Shown: piece by piece, positions 50,639 through 59,258 of the stretch
Layout of the letters: every line of letters begins with the position of its first letter
Position numbering within the stretch: position 1 is the first letter of the stretch
Assembly (NCBI GenBank): GCA_016722705.1
Contig: JADKGN010000004.1
Span: 2,232,001-2,296,000, forward strand
Direction of reading: 5' to 3'
Length of the DNA: 64,000 nt
DNA from: Candidatus Dechloromonas phosphoritropha
GTDB lineage: Bacteria; Pseudomonadota; Gammaproteobacteria; Burkholderiales; Rhodocyclaceae
Translations under genes and position numbers: made by a program
Notes under the pieces: generated by a model
What the model was told of the DNA's origin: nothing
Databases searched by the model: none
The model's input: only the letters and a program-made list of their open reading frames with translations

Positions 50639-52165
50639 CTACTTCGGCAACGCGTACAAAGGCGAGCGCAGCGGGTTCTGAGCGAACAGTTCTTTCCAGA
50701 CCCGTGGCGTGAGTTCATGGACGCGGTCGGCGGGGTGCTCGGCGACGCGCTGCAGGACATCGACGAGATAATCGTAGGGGTCGATCTGATGCAGCCGACA
50801 GGTAACGATCAGGCTCTGGATGATCCCGACCTGCCTGGCGCCGAACTCCGTCCAGCAGAACAGCCAGGAGCGGCGCCCCATGGGAATCACCCGCAGGGCG
50901 CGTTCGAGGTGATTGGTGTCGATCGGCACGTCCGGGTCGGCGAGGAAGACCTCCAGTCCCCATCGTCGATCGCGCGCATAGGCCAGCGCCCTGGTCAGCG
51001 GATTGCGCGGTAACAGCCCCTGCGCCGCGAAGCGTTCGCCAACCCAGGCGAAGAAACGCTCGACGATCGGTTTGGCATGCTCCAGACGATAGTCGCGCTT
51101 CCTTGCACCGGTGAGCTTTTGCTCGCGGATGCGCTCTTCGACCTGATACAGGTCCCCAATGAGCGCGAGTGCCTGCGCTGCCGCTTCTGGTTCCGCGTCT
51201 TGCGCGTCAAAGAACTTACGACGCGTGTGCGCCCAGCATTGGGCGTGCGTGATCCCGATCTGCGCCGCGTAATGACTGTAGGCCTGATAGCCGTCCGACA
51301 ACAGCACCGCGCCTTCGGCGGCGGTCAGTCCGAGGGCCGCCTCGACGTGCTTGAACTCGCGACTGGCGAAGAAGGGGAAACAGATTTCGTCGCCTTCGCC
51401 ATACACCGGCCAGAAGTACGCCGCTTTCAGCTTGCCGGGTGCGCCCTGTCCGGCCTTGATCGGCGTCTCGTCCATCGCCTTGACGCGCGAGCTGCGGATC
51501 GAGGCAAACTGCGCCTCGTAGATCGGTTCGAGCAGAGTGATGCCCTGTTGCCCGATCTGCGTCAGCCACGGCCGGCTGACGGTGATTCCCGCATCGGCCA
51601 GGCGTTGATGCTGGCGATACAGTGGCAGGTGGTAGGCAAATTTGTCAATCAGCAGTCCGGCGACGAAGCTGACGTCGGCCCGGCTGCCCTCAATGACACC
51701 GGCCGGCGCGTTGGCGCAGACCAGTGTCTGGTTACTCTTGAGCTTGATTACCGGCCGGCGATACTTGATCACCACGTAGCTACCCGGCCGTTGCGCCAGG
51801 CGATAGCTGTCCTTGTGGCTGATGACCTCGTAGTCCTCGGGAGAGAGGCCTTCGACTTCCGGCGCGGTGAGCTCGACGACTTCGACTGGGACGCGGTTCT
51901 CGTCGAAGAAGGGCACGCTTTCGTCACTGGGACGCTTGCTGGTCGGCTGACGGGTATGCGCGGCGACGGGGCGACCTGGTGACTCAGAACCTGGTGGGGG
52001 CGTCGGGAACTCGCCGAGACTCAGTTGGCCGCTCGGCGTGACGTCGATGCGTCGTTCGCTTTTCTGGCCGAAGATCTGGCGCTTGAACCAGTCGATTTGT
52101 TGCTTCAGTGCGGTGATTTCAGCAGACAGCGTCTGGCACAGATCCAGCACCTCTTGCGGGCACAA
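50639..52165 (-). CDS. tnpC: IS66 transposase TnpC
   Basis: 508 residues, full length for IS66 transposases. N-terminal coiled-coil (AEITALKQQIDWFKRQIFG), a zinc-finger-like region, and the DDE domain with VKAMDETPIKAG, LLSDGYQAYSHY, the AQCWAHTRRKF motif and C-terminal DTNHLERALRVIPMGRRSWL. It catalyses the DNA cutting and joining steps. Confidence 0.95.
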   Translation of the reverse strand: MCPQEVLDLCQTLSAEITALKQQIDWFKRQIFGQKSERRIDVTPSGQLSLGEFPTPPPGSESPGRPVAAHTRQPTSKRPSDESVPFFDENRVPVEVVELTAPEVEGLSPEDYEVISHKDSYRLAQRPGSYVVIKYRRPVIKLKSNQTLVCANAPAGVIEGSRADVSFVAGLLIDKFAYHLPLYRQHQRLADAGITVSRPWLTQIGQQGITLLEPIYEAQFASIRSSRVKAMDETPIKAGQGAPGKLKAAYFWPVYGEGDEICFPFFASREFKHVEAALGLTAAEGAVLLSDGYQAYSHYAAQIGITHAQCWAHTRRKFFDAQDAEPEAAAQALALIGDLYQVEERIREQKLTGARKRDYRLEHAKPIVERFFAWVGERFAAQGLLPRNPLTRALAYARDRRWGLEVFLADPDVPIDTNHLERALRVIPMGRRSWLFCWTEFGARQVGIIQSLIVTCRLHQIDPYDYLVDVLQRVAEHPADRVHELTPRVWKELFAQNPLRSPLYALPK

Positions 52166-52226
52166 TGCCGCGGCTTGTTCGAGGTTGTAAAACCGTCTGG
52201 TAACGTGCTGAATCCATGCGTGTATT

Positions 52227-52604
52227 TTAACACAAGCCGCTGTTTTGAAGCGTTTTTATGGGCGCTCCAGAGGCGTGATAACGCTTCTTCCGGCGTCCCG
52301 GCTCGATCCCTTCGAGGAGCAGTTTCAGACCGGTCCAGTCGATTTCGCACGTGCGCACTTTATCCCAGTTGGCGACGAAACGGCCTTCTTCGAGACGCTT
52401 GGCCCACAGGCAGAAGCCGCTGCGATCCCAGTAGAGCACCTTCACCTGAGTGCCACGGCGATTGAAGAAGACGAAGAGCTGGCCGCTCAGCGGGTCCTGA
52501 CCGAGGACATGACGGGTGATCGCGTACAGACCGTCGAAGGATTTGCGCAGGTCGACCGGCTGGCCATAGACTTGGACGCGGATTTGGCCTTCAGGGAAAA
52601 ACAT
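52227..52604 (-). CDS. tnpB: IS66 accessory protein TnpB
   Basis: 125 residues from ATG 52604, whose first base is the last of the tnpA stop. Family motifs are VDLRKSFDGLYAI, GQLFVFFNRRGTQVKVLYWD and FCLWAKRLEEGRF. It is required for IS66 transposition, though its chemical role is unknown. Confidence 0.93.
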   Translation of the reverse strand: MFFPEGQIRVQVYGQPVDLRKSFDGLYAITRHVLGQDPLSGQLFVFFNRRGTQVKVLYWDRSGFCLWAKRLEEGRFVANWDKVRTCEIDWTGLKLLLEGIEPGRRKKRYHASGAPIKTLQNSGLC

Positions 52605-52912
52605 CAGCGGCGCTCCAGCTGCAGGATCAGGCCGCCGCCGAGGTCGAGGGTGAGGTGGAAACGAGCGGGCGTCGCCGTGGTTGTGCTCAGAGGGCCGACG
52701 TCGACGAAGGTGGCCGGCTGGCCGCTGGCCTTGTCCTGACTGTCGAGGGCGATGCCCAGACGTGTGCGCCAGCGATGGAAGCTGGTATCGCTGATCCCTT
52801 CGCGTTTGCAGAAGGTCGCAACGTTCAAACCGCTGCCCGGAAATCGCGACAGCAACGCCTCCCATTCGCTCGCGCTACGCCGCACCCGCGACCCTTCCCC
52901 TGCCTTGGCCAT
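52604..52912 (-). CDS. tnpA: IS66 accessory protein TnpA
   Basis: 102 residues. Helix-turn-helix in NVATFCKREGISDTSFHRWR; the tail ends LDLGGGLILQLERR, the usual TnpA ending. First gene of the IS66 set, overlapping tnpB by one base. Confidence 0.9.
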   Translation of the reverse strand: MAKAGEGSRVRRSASEWEALLSRFPGSGLNVATFCKREGISDTSFHRWRTRLGIALDSQDKASGQPATFVDVGPLSTTTATPARFHLTLDLGGGLILQLERR

Positions 52913-53162
52913 CCTGGCCTCCTCCGCGTTTCGTGATTCGAGGAGGACATTGTCGACAGCACGATCGGCGCTGGAAAGAACGCCGCAGAGTTACCGGTTA
53001 CTCAGCGATGTCCGTGTTGCGGGATGGTCCCATCCAACTTTTGGCACAGTAAGACCAGGAAGCTAAAAGGGTCTGGAATTTTGGTGTGGCTAATTCTCGA
53101 CGAACAATAGAGACAGCAGCAAGCGACTGGGCGAACACGAAAAAGGGGGCGGGCTGATATTT

Positions 53163-53645
53163 CTAAGTGGTGCGTCGGCGATAGGTCACGAAGGCGTGCC
53201 CGTTCCCCTCGATTTTTGCCGCTTTTTCCCAGTCGACCCCAGCAATCTCGGGAAACCAGGCATCGCCTTCCGGTTCTTGATTGACTTCAGTAATTTCCAG
53301 GCGGTCGGCGACGGCCATTGCCTGCGCATAGATTTGCTCGCCGCCGATGACAAAAACGCTTGCTGCGGTCGACGCCATTTTCAAGGCATTTTCCAATGAG
53401 TCTGCAACTTCGGCGCCGGGTGTGTCATAGTCGGCCTGGCGGCTGACGACGATGTTGCGGCGCCCCGGCAGGGGCCGGAAGCGCTGTGGCAGCGATTCCC
53501 AGGTTTTGCGCCCCATGACGACCGTGTGGCCGGCGGTCAGCGCCTTGAAATGCGCCATGTCTTCCGGGATGTTCCAGAGCAGCCGGTTGTCGCGGCCGAT
53601 CACGCGGTTGCTGGCGACGGCAGCGATGAGGACGATTTCCGGCAT
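53163..53645 (-). CDS. folA: Dihydrofolate reductase
   Basis: 160 residues from ATG 53645; a longer upstream reading is shadow of glgA. It has IAAVASNRVIGRDNRLLWNI, the catalytic Glu-Asp region PEDMAHFKALT, VVMGRKTWESLP, RRNIVVSR and VFVIGGEQIY. It reduces dihydrofolate with NADPH. It lies 5 bases after glgA and is therefore the last gene of the glycogen operon, an unusual partner for it. The IS66 element is 160 bases downstream. Confidence 0.96.
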   Translation of the reverse strand: MPEIVLIAAVASNRVIGRDNRLLWNIPEDMAHFKALTAGHTVVMGRKTWESLPQRFRPLPGRRNIVVSRQADYDTPGAEVADSLENALKMASTAASVFVIGGEQIYAQAMAVADRLEITEVNQEPEGDAWFPEIAGVDWEKAAKIEGNGHAFVTYRRRTT

Positions 53646-53650
53646 CGCTT

Positions 53651-55108
53651 TCAGGTGCGGGCGGCGATGGCGTCTTGGTAGAGGGTGACGTAGTCGTGGG
53701 CGACGTGTTCCCACGAGAAATCGCGGCGCATGCCGTTCTGCTGGATGCGCTGCCACAGCTTGCGGTCTTGCCAGTAGCGGGTGGCGCGTTCGAGCGTCAG
53801 CCACAGCGCGTGCGGCGTTTCCCCGTCGACGACGAAGCCGTTGGCCGTCTTGGCGGCCAGTGTGGCTTCGCTGACGTCGATCACGGTATCGGCGAGGCCG
53901 CCGGTGGCACGCACGATGGGCGGCGTGCCGTAGCGCAGGCTGTACATCTGGTTGAGGCCGCAGGGCTCGAAGCGCGACGGCATCAGGAAGCAGTCGGCAC
54001 CGGCCTCGATGCGATGGGCCAGGGTTTCGTCGAAGCCGAGGCGGACGGCGATCTGGCCGGGGTGGCGAGCGGCGAGCTCGCTGAACCCGGCTTCTAGGGC
54101 CTTGTCGCCGCTACCGAGAATGGCCAGCTGGGCCGGCAGGTGGGTGATTCCGTCACCCAGCGCCAGCACGAGATCGAGTCCCTTCTGGTCGGTCAGGCGG
54201 CTGATGATACCGAACAGTGGCCGATCGTCCACCGGGTCGAGGCCCATTTCCAGTTGCAGCGCACGCTTGTTGGTGCGCTTGGCGGCGAGCCGGTTGGCAG
54301 CATAGGGAGCGGCCAGCGCGGGATCGCAGGCCGGGTTCCAGATTGCGCTGTCGACGCCGTTCAGGATGCCGCGCAGCGCGTTGGCGCGATGGCGCAGCAA
54401 GGGAGCAAGCCCGTAGCCGAAATACTCGTCCTGGATTTCGCGGGCGTAGGTCGGGCTGACCGTCGAGATCAGCGTCGCCAGTTGCAGGCCGGCCTTGAGG
54501 AAGGAAAGCTGGCCGTGGTATTCGACACCATCGAGGCGCCAGGCGTAATCAGGCAGGCCGAGCGCCGACAGGTAGCCGGGGGCGAAGTTGCCCTGGAAGG
54601 CGATGTTGTGCACGGTGACGACGCTGGCGGCGCCGCCCTCGTAATGCAGCCAGGCCGGGGCGAGCGCCGTCTGCCAGTCGTTGACATGGACGGCATCGGG
54701 GCGCCAGGCGAGCGGCGAGGCTGGTTGGCCGAGCAGCGCGGCAACCCGTGAAAGCAGGCCAAAGCGGATGCCGTTGTCAGTCCAGTCGTGGCCGAGCGCG
54801 TCGAGATAGGGATTGCCGGGACGCTCATAGAGCGGCGGACAGTCGAGCAGGATCAGCGGCAGGCCGTCGGCCTCGGCGGCGAGCAGGCGGGCCGCCGGCA
54901 GGGCCGGGGCAAGCGACGGCAGTTCGGCGAGCAGGGTGGCTTGCGGAAAGGCTGTGAGCATTGCCGGATAGGCGGGAATCAGCACCCGGACATCGTGGCG
55001 GGCGCGGCGCAGCGCTGCCGGCAAAGCAGCGGCGACGTCGCCGAGGCCGCCGGTCTTGACCCAGGGAGCCATTTCCGAGGTGGCGAAGAGGATCGAAAGG
55101 CGGTTCAT
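53651..55108 (-). CDS. glgA: Glycogen synthase
   Basis: 485 residues, a GT5 bacterial glycogen synthase. ADP-glucose loop KTGGLGDVAAALP near the N-terminus, HVNDWQTAL, TVHNIAFQGNF, and the C-terminal domain with MPSRFEPCGLNQMYSLRYGT and RATGGLADTV. It extends alpha-1,4-glucan using ADP-glucose from GlgC. Its start overlaps the pgi stop by 4 bases. Confidence 0.97.
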   Translation of the reverse strand: MNRLSILFATSEMAPWVKTGGLGDVAAALPAALRRARHDVRVLIPAYPAMLTAFPQATLLAELPSLAPALPAARLLAAEADGLPLILLDCPPLYERPGNPYLDALGHDWTDNGIRFGLLSRVAALLGQPASPLAWRPDAVHVNDWQTALAPAWLHYEGGAASVVTVHNIAFQGNFAPGYLSALGLPDYAWRLDGVEYHGQLSFLKAGLQLATLISTVSPTYAREIQDEYFGYGLAPLLRHRANALRGILNGVDSAIWNPACDPALAAPYAANRLAAKRTNKRALQLEMGLDPVDDRPLFGIISRLTDQKGLDLVLALGDGITHLPAQLAILGSGDKALEAGFSELAARHPGQIAVRLGFDETLAHRIEAGADCFLMPSRFEPCGLNQMYSLRYGTPPIVRATGGLADTVIDVSEATLAAKTANGFVVDGETPHALWLTLERATRYWQDRKLWQRIQQNGMRRDFSWEHVAHDYVTLYQDAIAART

Positions 55109-56691
55109 CGGTTTTTCAGGGCGGCCAGCAGGCCGCGCGTCGAGGAGTCGAAGGCGGCGTCGTCGCCGGCGCCTTCAAGCAACGGTGTCAGCCGGTTGGC
55201 GAGTTGCTTGCCGAGTTCGACACCCCACTGGTCGAAGGAATTCAGGTTCCACAGGACGCCGAGGCAGAAGACCTTGTGCTCGTAGAGCGCCAGCAACTGG
55301 CCCAGCGTGTACGGGCTAAGCGCCGGCAGGAGCAGCGTGGTCGACGGCTGGTTGCCTGGAAAAACCTTGTACGGAACCAGTACTTCCGGCACGCCGGCGG
55401 CACGGGCCTCGGCGGCGGCCTGGCCAAAGGCGAGCGCGGCCGATTGCGCCAGGCAGTTGGCGAGCAGCGCCACATGGTGGCTGCCGGGCAGCGGAAAGTC
55501 GCTGTCGCGCAGCGCGATGAAATCACAGGGAATGGTCTGGCCACCCTGATGGAGCAATTGATAGAACGAGTGCTGGCCATTGGTTCCCGCTTCACCCCAG
55601 AGTACCGGACAGGTCCCGACGCCGACTGCTTCGCCGTCGCGGTCGGTCTGCTTGCCGTTGCTCTCCATTTCGAGTTGCTGCAGGTAGGCTGGCAGCAGAG
55701 CGAGCGACTGGCTGTAGGGCAGGATCGCCAGGCTTGACGCGCCGAGGAAGTCGGTATTCCACAGGCTGAGCAGAGCCAGCGTCAGCGGCAGGTTGGCGGC
55801 TGCCGGCGCTTCGATGAAGTGCTTGTCCATGGCGCGGGCGCCGGCCAGCAGTTGCTTGAATTGCCGCCAGCCGACGGCCAGCGCCAGCGACAGGCCGATT
55901 GCCGACCACAGCGAAAAGCGCCCGCCGACCCAGTCCCAGAATTCGAAGACGTTGTCGGGGGAGATGCCGAACTGTCGCGTCAGTTCCATGTTGGTCGAGA
56001 TGGCGACGAAATGCTGGCTGACCGCGCTTTCGCGCCCGGCCGCGGCGAGCAGCCAGGCGCGGGCGGTGCGCGCGTTGGTCAGCGTCTCGAGCGTGGCGAA
56101 CGTCTTGCTGGCGATCACGAACAGCGTTGTGCGCGGGTTGAGCCGGGCGAGCAGCGGGGCGATGTCGGCGCCATCGACGTTGGCGACGAAATGGACATTG
56201 AGGTCCGGCTGGTGGTGCGCGGCGAGCGCCCTGACCGCCATGCGCGGCCCGAGGTCAGAACCGCCGATGCCGATATTGACGACATCGGTGATGTGCTCGC
56301 CGGCAAACCCTCGCCACTTGCCGCTGTGAATGCTCTCGCAGAAGTTCCGTAGGCGCTCGAGGACAACGCGCACTTCGAGCGGTTCCTGCTTGTCGGCACG
56401 CAGCGCCATGTGACGGACGGCGCGGCCTTCGGTGTGGTTGATCGGCTCGCCGGCCACCATCTTCCGCTTCCAGCCGTCGAGGTCGGCGGCGTCGGCCAGC
56501 GCGTGCAGCAGTGTGAGTGTTTCGGCGTCGATGCGCTGCTTGGAGAAATCGAGCAGCAGGCCGTCGTGGCGGAGCGAGAAGCGTTCGAAGCGTTGTCCGT
56601 CGGCGGCGAACAGTTCGCGCAGCTGCGCCGGGCGCACGGCTTCGGCATGGGCGGCAACGGCGCGCCAGGCAGGGGAGTCGACAAGTCTCAT
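55105..56691 (-). CDS. pgi: Glucose-6-phosphate isomerase
   Basis: 528 residues. Family signatures are WDWVGGRFSLWSAIGL and VLWNLNSFDQWGVELGK; catalytic Glu and His regions lie in GEAGTNGQHSFYQLLHQG. It links fructose 6-phosphate and glucose 6-phosphate and so connects gluconeogenesis to glycogen in this operon. It overlaps glgP and glgA by 4 bases on each side. Confidence 0.97.
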   Translation of the reverse strand: MRLVDSPAWRAVAAHAEAVRPAQLRELFAADGQRFERFSLRHDGLLLDFSKQRIDAETLTLLHALADAADLDGWKRKMVAGEPINHTEGRAVRHMALRADKQEPLEVRVVLERLRNFCESIHSGKWRGFAGEHITDVVNIGIGGSDLGPRMAVRALAAHHQPDLNVHFVANVDGADIAPLLARLNPRTTLFVIASKTFATLETLTNARTARAWLLAAAGRESAVSQHFVAISTNMELTRQFGISPDNVFEFWDWVGGRFSLWSAIGLSLALAVGWRQFKQLLAGARAMDKHFIEAPAAANLPLTLALLSLWNTDFLGASSLAILPYSQSLALLPAYLQQLEMESNGKQTDRDGEAVGVGTCPVLWGEAGTNGQHSFYQLLHQGGQTIPCDFIALRDSDFPLPGSHHVALLANCLAQSAALAFGQAAAEARAAGVPEVLVPYKVFPGNQPSTTLLLPALSPYTLGQLLALYEHKVFCLGVLWNLNSFDQWGVELGKQLANRLTPLLEGAGDDAAFDSSTRGLLAALKNR

Positions 56692-59258
56692 AGCCAGACC
56701 ATCAGGCCCGTCTCAAACCTGTGGATCAGTTCCGGATGCGACGGGAAGACGCGGATCCGGTATTCGAGCTTGCCGCAGATTTCCGGCGTCAGGTCGATGG
56801 TGTACAGCATTTCGCCATTACCGGTTACTCCCCGGGTGCTCAGCGGGTAGTGACGGGCCCGCCGGATGAACGTGCCTTGCGGACCCGGGCGCCCGATCAG
56901 CGCCTCGACGGTGACGTCTTCCGGATTCAGTCCGTTGAGCTGGACGGCAACCTGGATCTGCAGGGACTTGCCGAAGTCGAGACGACGCTCGGGCATGTCG
57001 AGACGGTGCAGGCGCACACCCGGCCAGGCCCCGCGCACCCGCGCCTTCCATTCGGCCACGGCGCGGGCGATGGCGAATTCGCGGTTGGCGAAGCGTCGAC
57101 CGTGCAAGGCGGCCGGCGCATAGAATTTCTTCGCGTACTCGGCAACCATGCGGATGACGTTGAAACGCGGCGCGATGGTCATGATCGATTGCTTGGCCAT
57201 CGCCACCCACTGCGGCGAATAGCCCATCGGGCCAGTACGGTAGTAGGTTGGAATGACATGGTCCTGGAGCAGTTCGTAGAGCGTGCGCGCTTCCTCGGCA
57301 TCGCGCTGGGCGTCGCCGAGATGCCCGGGGGCAGGCTTGATCGCCCAGCCGTTGGGCACGTCGTCACTGTCGTCGTAGCCTTCGCCCCACCAGCCGTCGA
57401 GTACCGAGAGGTTGAGGGCGCCGTTCATTGCCGCCTTCATGCCGGAGGTCCCGGAGGCCTCGAGCGGATAGATCGGATTGTTGAGCCAGACATCGACGCC
57501 GGCGACCAGAGAGCGCGACAGGTGCAGGTCGTAGCCCTCGACGAGCAGGATGTGGCCCTCGAACTCGGGGCGCCTGGCCATCTGGGCGATCTTGCGGATG
57601 ATCTCCTGGCCCGGCTGGTCGGCTGGGTGGGCCTTGCCGGCGAACAGGAAGAGCACCGGCCGGTCGGCTTGGGCGATGATCTCGGCCAGCCACTCCGGAT
57701 CCTGGAAGAGCAGCGCGGCGCGCTTGTAGGTCGCGAAGCGACGCGCGAAGCCGATGGTCAGGACATTCGGGTTTTCCGGATCGGCATACTTGAGCAGGCG
57801 GTCGAGGTGAGCCAGCGAGCCCAGGTTGCGCTGGTGCTGTTCGCCGATGCGCTCGCGGACGAGTTGCAGCAATTGCGATTTCAGTTGCTGACGGATGCTC
57901 CAGAAGGTCTGGTCGGGAACCTTGGCAATCCCGTCCCAGTTGGCCGTTTCGGTCTGGCGTTCGCGCCAGCCGGTGCCGAGATAGCGCTCGAAGGTTTCGT
58001 CCCATTCGGTGGCCAGAAAGGTTGGTAGGTGGACACCGTTGGTCACGTAGTCCATCGGGTTTTCATCGGGGTTGATCTGCGGCCACACATAGCGGCAGAT
58101 ATTGGCCGAGACACCGCCATGGATGCGCGAAACTCCGTTGTGGTGGCGGGAGCCGCGCAAGGCCAGGGCGGTCATGTTGAAATTCGTCTTGCCCGGCTCG
58201 GCGCCCATTCCCAGGAGTTGCTCGCAGGGTACGCCGACCCCGTGGCACCAATCGGAGAAGTAGTGGTGGATCATTTCCTCCGGGAAATGATCGTGCCCGG
58301 CCGGAACCGGCGTATGCGTCGTAAATACGACATTGGCGGCGACGGCCTCGGACGCGGCGGCGTAAGGCAGGCCGGCGCTGACCAGGCTGCGGATGCGTTC
58401 GAGGATGAGGAAGGCGGCGTGACCTTCGTTGACATGCCAGACCGTCGGCTTGAGGCCAAGCGCGGCGAGAGCGCGAACGCCGCCGATACCAAGCAGGATT
58501 TCCTGTTCGATGCGCGTCGTCCGATCGCCGCCGTAGAGGCGGTGGGTGATCTCCCGGTCATGCGGCGAATTCTGCGGCAGCCAGGTGTCAAGCAGGACGA
58601 GCCGGACGTGGCCGACGCGGGCTTCCCAGAGCCTGGCGTGGACCATGCGGCCGGGAAAATCGACCGCGACGACGACATCCTTGCCGTCGGCGTCACGCAG
58701 TGGCGAGATCGGCAGGTCGTCGAAATCGGAATCGCTGTAGGTGGCCTGCTGGTTGCCGTCGGCATCAAGGGTCTGGTGGAAGTAGCCTTGGTGGTAGAGG
58801 AGGCCGATGCCGATGAAGGGAAGGCCCATGTCGCTGGCTGCCTTGCAATGGTCGCCGGCGAGGATGCCGAGACCGCCGGAGTAAATTGGCAGGCTCTCAT
58901 GGAAGCCGAATTCGGCGCAGAAATAGGCGATCAGGTCGTCTCTCTTGAACGACTGGCCATGGACGTGGGCCATGTTGGGCAGTTCGTGGTAGCTGCCGTA
59001 GGCGGAGATGACGCGATTCAGCGTGCCGATGAAGACCGGATTCTCGGCCGCGGCTTCGAGGTGTTTCTGGTCGGCGCGCTTGAGAATGGCCTTGGGATTG
59101 TGGTTGGTCGCCTTCCACAGGCCTTCCGACAGTTGCGCGAAGAGTGAGCGCGTCGAGCGATCCCAACTGTACCAGAGGTTGCCGGCGAGATCTTCGAGCG
59201 GTTTAAGACGCGCCGGTATCCTGGGATTGACTTCGAGTTTGAATACGGTTCCGGTCAT
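56688..59258 (-). CDS. glgP: Alpha-glucan phosphorylase (short type)
   Basis: 856 residues, with the N-terminal DUF3417-type segment seen in the shorter alpha-glucan phosphorylases (NLWYSWDRSTRSLFAQL). Then GGLGILAGDHCKAASDMGLP, WHVNEGHAAFL and the pyridoxal-phosphate lysine motif EASGTSGMKAAMNGAL in the last third. It releases glucose 1-phosphate from glycogen. It overlaps its neighbours by 4 bases, so synthesis and breakdown enzymes are coupled in one transcript. Confidence 0.95.
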   Translation of the reverse strand: MTGTVFKLEVNPRIPARLKPLEDLAGNLWYSWDRSTRSLFAQLSEGLWKATNHNPKAILKRADQKHLEAAAENPVFIGTLNRVISAYGSYHELPNMAHVHGQSFKRDDLIAYFCAEFGFHESLPIYSGGLGILAGDHCKAASDMGLPFIGIGLLYHQGYFHQTLDADGNQQATYSDSDFDDLPISPLRDADGKDVVVAVDFPGRMVHARLWEARVGHVRLVLLDTWLPQNSPHDREITHRLYGGDRTTRIEQEILLGIGGVRALAALGLKPTVWHVNEGHAAFLILERIRSLVSAGLPYAAASEAVAANVVFTTHTPVPAGHDHFPEEMIHHYFSDWCHGVGVPCEQLLGMGAEPGKTNFNMTALALRGSRHHNGVSRIHGGVSANICRYVWPQINPDENPMDYVTNGVHLPTFLATEWDETFERYLGTGWRERQTETANWDGIAKVPDQTFWSIRQQLKSQLLQLVRERIGEQHQRNLGSLAHLDRLLKYADPENPNVLTIGFARRFATYKRAALLFQDPEWLAEIIAQADRPVLFLFAGKAHPADQPGQEIIRKIAQMARRPEFEGHILLVEGYDLHLSRSLVAGVDVWLNNPIYPLEASGTSGMKAAMNGALNLSVLDGWWGEGYDDSDDVPNGWAIKPAPGHLGDAQRDAEEARTLYELLQDHVIPTYYRTGPMGYSPQWVAMAKQSIMTIAPRFNVIRMVAEYAKKFYAPAALHGRRFANREFAIARAVAEWKARVRGAWPGVRLHRLDMPERRLDFGKSLQIQVAVQLNGLNPEDVTVEALIGRPGPQGTFIRRARHYPLSTRGVTGNGEMLYTIDLTPEICGKLEYRIRVFPSHPELIHRFETGLMVWL

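Larger units (their letters stand above)
50608..53001. mobile_element. IS66-family insertion sequence with 8-bp target duplication
   Basis: 2394 bp. Inverted ends GTAACCGGCAACTACGCGGC (left) and, in complement, GTAACCGGTAACTCTGCGGC (right). The 8-bp TCAGCGAT flanks both sides (50600-50607 and 53002-53009), the duplication size typical of IS66. It carries tnpA, tnpB and tnpC on the minus strand, all intact, so the element may be active. Confidence 0.95.

Noticed and set aside
56721..58028. Long plus-strand frames opposite glgP and the GH57 genes
   Set aside because: Shadows of conserved minus-strand enzymes.
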